NCBI GenBank assembly: GCA_964420285.1
Contig: CAYQTE010000139.1
Span: forward strand, 1-6,151
Reading direction: 5' to 3'
Origin: CAYQTE01 sp964420285
Lineage (GTDB): Bacteria; Planctomycetota; Phycisphaerae; Tepidisphaerales; Tepidisphaeraceae
Length of the DNA stretch: 6,151 bases
Part shown: piece after piece, positions 1 to 3,568 of the stretch
Numbering within the stretch: the stretch's first letter is position 1
Layout: the number at the start of each line of letters is the position of its first letter
Notes under the pieces: model-generated
The model's database searches: none
The model's input: the letters and a program-made list of their open reading frames with translations, nothing else
What the model was told of the DNA's origin: nothing
Position numbers and translations under genes: made by a program

Positions 1-93
1 AAACCGCGATATCCGGCTGGAAACGAGGGTGGGGCGAAATGGGGATTGTGGCCCGTTTTTGGCGTAACCATAGTACGGGAATCGACTTAAGAG

Positions 94-136
94 AAATCTC
101 ACGCGGAGGCGCAACCTTCGACAGGCTCAGGTCAGG
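94..136. repeat. Possible dispersed intergenic repeats
   Basis: Two adjoining words are seen: AAATCTCACGCGGAGGCGC (94-112) and CCTTCGACAGGCTCAGGTCA (115-134). From memory, close relatives of both words recur between genes in many environmental bacterial genomes (CTCACGC-xxAGGCGC and CTTCGACAGGCTCAG types). Neither is repeated inside this window, so the call rests on recall and not on a copy seen here. Confidence 0.35.
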
Positions 137-238
137 GTGGCGCAGAGCAAAGGCATGTTGACCCGAATGCCACGGACAAGAGCGACGCGTTCAGCTCTCT
201 TTTGTCCTCAGTGGCCCGTGCGGTTTGCTTCTGCGCGG

Positions 239-266
239 TTGTGCGATCGGCGCGGGGCTTTATAAT
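239..266 (+). promoter_or_regulatory. Probable sigma-70-type promoter of lysC
   Basis: A perfect TATAAT stands at 261-266. A weak -35 candidate, TTGTGC, stands at 239-244, giving a 16-bp spacer. Transcription would begin near 273, leaving a leader of about 30 nt before the lysC ATG at 303. That is too short for a lysine riboswitch, and none is visible. The -35 matches only three of six consensus bases, so the call rests on the -10 and its position. Confidence 0.5.
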
Positions 267-302
267 CCCTGGCCGGTTGAGGCGGATGGAGAACGTGGAA
301 AC

Positions 303-1526
303 ATGGGACTGATCGTTCAGAAATTCGGCGGCACCAGTGTCGCCGATGCCAGGAAGATTCATGCGGCCGCGGCGCGGGCTATCGCGGCCCGGTTGGCGGG
401 GAACCAGGTGTGCGTCGTGGTGTCGGCGATGGGCGACACCACCGACAAACTCATCGACCTCGCCCACGAGGTCTGCGACAATCCGCCCAAACGGGAGATG
501 GATCAACTCCTGGCCACCGGCGAACAGGTGACCATCGCACTGATGGCCATGGCGATCCATGGCCAGGGGCATCAGGCCATCAGCTTCACCGGCGGGCAGA
601 TCGGGCTGGTGACGGACAACGCCTTCTCGAAAGCGCGCATCCAGTCAATCAACAAACAGCGGATTTTCGAGCAACTCAATGCCGGGAAGATCGTCATCGT
701 GGCCGGGTTTCAGGGCGTCACGCCGGAGGGTGATTACACGACGCTGGGCCGCGGCGGGAGCAACGCGACGCTGGTCGCCATCGGGGCCGTGCTGGAGGCG
801 GACGTGTGTGAGAATTACACGGACGTTGACGGCATATTCACGGCCGATCCGCGCATCGTGAAGGGGGCGAGGAAGATACCTCGGATCAGTTACGACGAGA
901 TGCTTGAGTTGTCGGGGCTGGGCGCCAGCGTGTTGCAGACGCGGGCGGTGGAATTTGCCAAGAAATACAACGTCCCGATCCACGTCCGGAACAGCCAGAC
1001 CAATGAGCCGGGCACATGGATCGTCGCGGAGACTGAGCACATGGAACATATCGTGGTTTCTGGGGCGGCCCTCAAGAAGGATCTGATTCGCGTGACGATC
1101 AAGAACGTTCCGGACAAGCCGGGGCTGGCCGCACGCATCTTCGGCGATGTCGCGGCGGCCAATATCGTGGTGGACGACATCATCCAGACCGTCAGCGACG
1201 ACAACACCGCGAACATCAGTTTCACGGTCGAGCACGGCGACATGCAGGATATCAAGCCGGTGGTCGAGACGTTGATTAAGGATCTGGGCGGCAAGACGAC
1301 GGCGACGTACGCGACCGATCTGGCGAAAGTGAGCGTGGTGGGAGTGGGGATGCGCTCGCACACCGGCGTGGCCCGCAAGATGTTCAAGGCTTTGGCGGAC
1401 GCGAAGATCAATATCGAGAACATCACGACCAGCGAGATCAAGATCAGTTGCATCATCAAGAAGGACCAGGGGAACGCGGCGTTGCAGATCGTGCATGATG
1501 CGTTCGAGCTGGCGCGGGCGGGTTAG
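303..1526 (+). CDS. lysC: Aspartate kinase (monofunctional, two ACT domains)
   Basis: This enzyme phosphorylates L-aspartate with ATP to 4-aspartyl phosphate, the cytoplasmic first step toward lysine (and diaminopimelate), threonine and methionine. The protein is 407 residues, the usual length for monofunctional LysC. The amino-acid kinase domain covers about 1-245. It shows KFGGTSV at 7-13, VVVSAMGDTTDKL near 38-50, ATGEQ at 71-75, GRGGSN at 149-154 and YTDVDGIFTADPR at 172-184. Two ACT regulatory domains follow (about 261-335 and 340-405), which in this family bind the end-product inhibitor. The start is the ATG at 303, since the conserved KFGGTSV strand follows at once and GGAG lies 11 nt upstream. 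A further 26 codons upstream to 225 are open but have no family match. The usual GRGGSD motif here reads GRGGSN. A strong internal start at 1041 may yield a separate ACT-only beta subunit. The nuclease-fold gene 24 nt downstream probably shares the transcript. Confidence 0.97.
   Translation: MGLIVQKFGGTSVADARKIHAAAARAIAARLAGNQVCVVVSAMGDTTDKLIDLAHEVCDNPPKREMDQLLATGEQVTIALMAMAIHGQGHQAISFTGGQIGLVTDNAFSKARIQSINKQRIFEQLNAGKIVIVAGFQGVTPEGDYTTLGRGGSNATLVAIGAVLEADVCENYTDVDGIFTADPRIVKGARKIPRISYDEMLELSGLGASVLQTRAVEFAKKYNVPIHVRNSQTNEPGTWIVAETEHMEHIVVSGAALKKDLIRVTIKNVPDKPGLAARIFGDVAAANIVVDDIIQTVSDDNTANISFTVEHGDMQDIKPVVETLIKDLGGKTTATYATDLAKVSVVGVGMRSHTGVARKMFKALADAKINIENITTSEIKISCIIKKDQGNAALQIVHDAFELARAG
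1028..1043 (+). promoter_or_regulatory. Internal ribosome-binding site and start for lysC beta subunit
   Basis: Inside lysC, GGAG at 1028-1031 is followed after 9 nt by an in-frame ATG at 1041-1043 (Met247). Translation from here would give 161 residues holding just the two ACT domains. In Bacillus subtilis, Corynebacterium and Thermus, LysC makes an alpha2beta2 enzyme whose beta subunit comes from an in-frame internal start at about residue 245-250. The position and predicted size agree with those cases. Use of the site is inferred. Confidence 0.6.
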
Positions 1527-1550
1527 GAGGCGGGCGAGAAGGGGAAATGC

Positions 1551-2213
1551 TTGACGGACACCCGGACCGATCAACCTAAGCCACGGCGCCCGCCCGCGAG
1601 CTTCGACGCCATGCGGGCGCTTCGGCGTCGGCGGATGGTGCGGCGGACGATTGCGGGCGTGATTGTCCTGCTGGCGGGATTATCGGTTTGGGATCATCTG
1701 GTTCATCCGGGGAACGACTGGTCGCGATTCGACGGGCGGGCGTTCAAGGTGGTGGGCGCGGCGGATTCGGGAACGATTCTGATCGACATGGGCGGGGCGA
1801 CTCCAGAGCCGGTTCGCCTCGCGGGGACCATCGCCGTGCAACCGCCGGCGCCCGGTGATCCGCAGGAAGCGACCGACTGGTCGGCCGCCGCGAAAAAGAG
1901 GCTCGATGAACTGGCGCGCGGAAAGATGATGACGTTGCGTCTGGACCCGACGCAGACCCGTGATGCGGCGGGGCGGCTGATGGCATGGGTGTATCCCGGC
2001 AGCGGGGTGAAGGTCGATATCGCAAGTCTTGGCGAAGACCTCGCGGCGGCCGGTCTGGCGTTTGCCGACAAGTCATCGGACAACATGTACGAGATCCGGA
2101 TCGAGCATCAGGAATCGGAAGCCAGAAGGCAATCGCTGGGATTGTGGTCGCAAAGCGCCCTGGGCGGCCGGCCAAGACAAAGCCGCGCGGCGGCGAGCAA
2201 GCCGGTAAATTGA
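1551..2213 (+). CDS. Membrane-anchored SNase-like (thermonuclease-fold) protein, probably inactive
   Basis: This is a 220-residue protein with a basic N-terminus, one hydrophobic segment at about 33-47 (signal anchor) and a predicted extracytoplasmic domain at about 60-199. The domain follows the staphylococcal-nuclease order: AADSGTILI (70-78), VRLAG (88-92), a helix with LDELARGK (118-125), the DAAGRLMAWVY strand (138-148), a LAAAGLA helix (164-170) and the closing ESEARRQSLGLW (188-199). Against the family pattern DGDT...RLxGIDAPE...GR, the arginines corresponding to staphylococcal R35 (here R89) and R87 (R142) remain. The positions of catalytic D21, D40 and E43 read G74, I94 and Q97, so nuclease activity looks lost. 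The start is TTG, chosen because GGGG at 1541-1544 is 6 nt away. An in-frame ATG at 1611 (Met21) is an alternative with no clear Shine-Dalgarno. An ATG at 1547 is out of frame. It lies 24 nt after lysC and is likely cotranscribed with it. Its role is unknown. The C-terminal tail after 200 is basic and low in complexity. Confidence 0.78.
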   Translation: MTDTRTDQPKPRRPPASFDAMRALRRRRMVRRTIAGVIVLLAGLSVWDHLVHPGNDWSRFDGRAFKVVGAADSGTILIDMGGATPEPVRLAGTIAVQPPAPGDPQEATDWSAAAKKRLDELARGKMMTLRLDPTQTRDAAGRLMAWVYPGSGVKVDIASLGEDLAAAGLAFADKSSDNMYEIRIEHQESEARRQSLGLWSQSALGGRPRQSRAAASKPVN

Positions 2214-2256
2214 ACCGCCGAAAACACCAAGACACGAAGGTGAAATCGCGCCAAGG
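2214..2256. repeat. Short intergenic repeat-like sequence between convergent genes
   Basis: The 43-bp gap between the nuclease-fold gene and the leftward short gene contains AACACCAAGACACGAAGGTG (2223-2242). From memory this resembles the CCAAGACACGAAGxxxxxAAG intergenic words common in planctomycete and cyanobacterial genomes. CACC (2225-2228) and GGTG (2239-2242) could pair as a 4-bp stem, but no T-run follows on either side, so it is not a convincing terminator. Confidence 0.35.
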
Positions 2257-2433
2257 TCAGGGACGAAAGTCGATGGTCCGGACTGCGAATCGGGATTCAA
2301 TGGGAATTCCGGCCCGTCCGACCGCGATCGCTTCTTTCAACGAAGCAACGATTTCCCGACCCTTGGCTGTCATTCTTCCAGCCCGCGCCGCAATGCACAC
2401 CTTGCGGCGCCGGTGTTTCCTTATCGCTTTCAT
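2257..2433 (-). CDS. Short protein resembling the N-terminus of an HTH antitoxin, probably truncated
   Basis: This 58-residue gene lies directly after the MazE-like gene. Its ATG (2433-2431) shares one base with the preceding TGA (2435-2433), forming TGATG, so translation is probably coupled. The first 20 residues are very basic (MKAIRKHRRRK...). From residue 21 the sequence is MTAKGREIVASLKEAI, then GIPIESRFAVRTIDFRP to the end. This resembles the lead-in of HTH antitoxins and regulators of TA loci, where a pattern like MTKxGxxIIxxLxEaxxAlxxGxP..RFTVRTV precedes an XRE-type HTH. Here the stop comes just where that HTH should begin, next to a repeat-like sequence, so I read it as a 3'-truncated antitoxin gene. 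It may instead be a short functional partner of the MazE-like protein. The family resemblance is from recall, with no alignment made. Confidence 0.5.
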   Translation of the reverse strand: MKAIRKHRRRKVCIAARAGRMTAKGREIVASLKEAIAVGRAGIPIESRFAVRTIDFRP

Positions 2434-2669
2434 CAGTTCAGTTCCCTGCCCGTCGGCGCAAAATCCAGATTTGCGGGCAGTTTGGTATAGTTTCTGAGCA
2501 TTTCGTTGAGCTTGTAACGACCGCGGCGGCGGGTTCCGCTATTTGCGATCCTGATCTGGCCGATATCGACGGCGGAGCCGACGACAAGACCGCGTTCCAA
2601 CGCAAACTGCCGCGGCAGTCGAATCGCCAGACCGTTGCCCCATTTACGGACTCTTACGACCGTCGTCAT
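2433..2669 (-). CDS. MazE-like (SpoVT-AbrB fold) antitoxin
   Basis: This is a 78-residue protein with the AbrB/MazE swapped-hairpin DNA-binding pattern at its N-terminus: VVRVRKWGNGLAIRLPR at 4-20 and GLVVGSAVDI at 27-36. It closely follows E. coli MazE (KRWGNSPAVRIP). The C-terminal part, YKLNEMLRNYT (52-62) and LDFAPTGREL (68-77), matches the flexible MazE tail that binds and neutralises MazF and ends in a GxExW/L-type motif. The ATG at 2669 is fixed by AAAGGAG at 2677-2683, 7 nt upstream. The same frame runs open further upstream to 2831, but that part crosses the promoter region and has no family match. No MazF gene follows. The next gene is a short, HTH-antitoxin-like fragment coupled by TGATG. 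Such antitoxins usually repress their own promoter. The protein may be an orphan or may pair with a distant toxin. Confidence 0.87.
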   Translation of the reverse strand: MTTVVRVRKWGNGLAIRLPRQFALERGLVVGSAVDIGQIRIANSGTRRRGRYKLNEMLRNYTKLPANLDFAPTGRELN

Positions 2670-2694
2670 GCAGCGGCTCCTTTCGATCGACGCG

Positions 2695-2723
2695 ATGATA
2701 CGGCGCGGTTGCGCATTGGGGAA
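2695..2723 (-). promoter_or_regulatory. Possible promoter of the MazE-like gene
   Basis: On the minus strand TATCAT (2700-2695) matches the -10 consensus in five of six bases. TTCCCC (2723-2718), 17 bp upstream, is a weak -35 with three of six. The -35 overlaps one arm of the palindrome at 2720-2733, as expected of an autorepressed antitoxin promoter. The leader would be about 20 nt and holds the AAAGGAG ribosome-binding site. Confidence 0.4.
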
Positions 2724-2733
2724 ACGAATTTCC
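2720..2733. promoter_or_regulatory. Candidate operator palindrome between divergent TA-like genes
   Basis: GGAAA-CGAA-TTTCC is a perfect 5-bp inverted repeat with a 4-bp centre. It sits in the 160-bp divergent control region, overlaps the probable -35 of the leftward gene and lies just upstream of the -35 of the rightward gene. MazE and AbrB-type antitoxins bind palindromic sites in their own promoters, so it is a reasonable operator for either or both modules. Binding is inferred. Confidence 0.4.
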
Positions 2734-2743
2734 AAAGCTCCTG

Positions 2744-2774
2744 TTGACCAACGCGAGAGCCAATCCGGTATAAT
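2744..2774 (+). promoter_or_regulatory. Probable promoter of the DUF433/DUF5615 pair
   Basis: TTGACC (2744-2749) matches the -35 in five of six bases and a perfect TATAAT stands at 2769-2774. The spacer is 19 bp, longer than the usual 17. The start of transcription would fall near 2781, leaving a leader of about 49 nt. The leader contains CCGGCGC twice (2781-2787 and 2793-2799). Confidence 0.6.
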
Positions 2775-2829
2775 CATGCACCGGCGCTGAGCCCGGCGCG
2801 CACGAGTCGTGGTATCTGGGAGAGTAGCC

Positions 2830-3132
2830 ATGCTGACCGATCATCCGCTCATCAAGCAGATAAAGCACGTCGAGGCGGAACATCTCGTCGGCGACAAGAT
2901 CCAGCCGGGGCATCCGCTGTTCGGCGTCGTCTGGATCAACCGCCAGCGTGTCAGCGGCACGCCATGTTTCTACGGCACGCGCGTTCCTGTCAAGACACTA
3001 TTCGATTGCCTGGCCTCCGGCGAGACGCTCGAACAGTTCCTCGATGATTTTGAAGGCGTCGACCGCGAACAGGCTCTGGCGGTGCTGGATTTGGCGGGGA
3101 ATGATTTGCTGAACGATTTGGAGAAGATTTGA
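2830..3132 (+). CDS. DUF433-family antitoxin-like protein
   Basis: This is a 100-residue protein with a typical DUF433 domain at about 35-90. It shows WINRQRVSGTPCFYGTRVPV (35-54), then TLFDCLASGETLEQFLDDF (56-74) and a final helix with VDREQALAVLD (77-87). DUF433 is a small winged-helix-like domain common in chromosomal toxin-antitoxin loci, usually immediately before a DUF5615 PIN-like gene, as here. By that pairing it is expected to neutralise the toxin and to repress the operon. The ATG at 2830 is chosen because GGAG at 2819-2822 lies 7 nt upstream. A GTG seven codons earlier (2809) has no such site. About 34 residues precede the domain, slightly longer than compact family members. Its TGA overlaps the next gene's TTG by 4 nt. 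Confidence 0.93.
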   Translation: MLTDHPLIKQIKHVEAEHLVGDKIQPGHPLFGVVWINRQRVSGTPCFYGTRVPVKTLFDCLASGETLEQFLDDFEGVDREQALAVLDLAGNDLLNDLEKI

Positions 3133-3494
3133 AGGCTGTGTTTGACCACAACCTTCCAAAGCGGTTTCGTCAACTCCTGCCGGGTCACGACATTGCGACG
3201 GCGCGCGAGATGGGCTGGGAAGCGCTGGGTAACGGTAAATTGCTAAGAGCTGCCGCGGATTCCGGATTCGAGGCGTTCGTGGCCGTGGACAAGAAGATCG
3301 AACACGAACAGAACTTGAAGACTCTCCCACTGCCGGTGATCGTGCTGGACGCCCGTACAAATTCGTTTGAAGGCGTGCAGCCGTTTGCTCCATTCGTCTT
3401 GCGCGTGCTCGACAACCCGCTCAGTAATCGGCTGTATTTGATTGAGATAACCGGCAACGTTCTTGAACTCATCGCGCCGCGCCGAAAAACGTGA
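3129..3494 (+). CDS. DUF5615-family PIN-like toxin
   Basis: This is a 121-residue protein of the DUF5615 (Mut7-C/PIN-like) family, presumed RNases acting as toxins of DUF433 pairs. The family landmarks are present: an N-terminal strand with KAVFDHNLPKRF (2-13, acid D6), LLPGHDIATAREMGWEAL (16-33), NGKLLRAAADSGF (35-47), then FVAVDKKIEHEQNL (50-63) with acid D54 and the QN pair 61-62, and the strand LPVIVLDAR. Most relatives read DENLP where this has DHNLP, so one candidate acidic residue near the site is replaced by H7. The start is TTG at 3129, inside the upstream stop (ATTTGA), with GGAG 5 nt before it. A GTG at 3138 would remove part of the first strand. The rare start and 4-nt overlap point to translational coupling, which would keep toxin below antitoxin. 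Confidence 0.9.
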   Translation: MKAVFDHNLPKRFRQLLPGHDIATAREMGWEALGNGKLLRAAADSGFEAFVAVDKKIEHEQNLKTLPLPVIVLDARTNSFEGVQPFAPFVLRVLDNPLSNRLYLIEITGNVLELIAPRRKT

Positions 3495-3568
3495 ACACGT
3501 CAAGGACTCGCATCAGCGTGTCGTGTGGGTCCGCAGGCGCGTTCTCAGCGACAAAGAATCCATTCCAT
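3495..3568. other. Convergent intergenic gap, no clear terminator
   Basis: Seventy-four bases separate the toxin stop from the stop of the glycogen synthase on the other strand. A perfect small dyad, ACGTG-AA-CACGT, spans 3489-3500 and covers the toxin stop codon. It is short and lacks a following T-run, so I do not call it an intrinsic terminator. Nothing else is recognised here. Confidence 0.5.

Larger units (their letters stand above)
1..302. other. Leader and intergenic DNA upstream of lysC, no gene recognised
   Basis: No recognisable gene lies in this stretch. On the plus strand, frames entering from the left edge close at 65-67, 88-90 and 159-161, and none of the short translations resembles a family I know. 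They could be the tail of an upstream gene or nothing. A minus-strand open frame over 132-572 runs into lysC and is taken as a shadow of it. The stretch holds two short sequences that look like dispersed intergenic repeats (94-112 and 115-136) and, near its end, the probable lysC promoter. Confidence 0.6.

Noticed and set aside
225..302. 26-codon upstream extension of lysC
   Set aside because: It contains the predicted -10 element and has no family match. The ATG at 303 places KFGGTSV at the standard position.
239..302. Lysine riboswitch in front of lysC
   Set aside because: The leader after the predicted transcription start is about 30 nt, far shorter than an L-box, and no L-box-like conserved segments are seen upstream.
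645..1574. 309-residue minus-strand open frame across lysC
   Set aside because: It is an Arg/His/Leu-rich shadow of a fully conserved aspartate kinase, with no domain pattern of its own.
1985..2497. 170-residue plus-strand open frame across the end of the nuclease-fold gene and the short HTH-like gene
   Set aside because: It crosses two better-supported genes on different strands, has no family features and lacks a ribosome-binding site.
3489..3500. ACGTG-AA-CACGT dyad as a terminator for the toxin operon
   Set aside because: The stem is only five base pairs with a two-base centre and no T-run follows. It also covers the stop codon.
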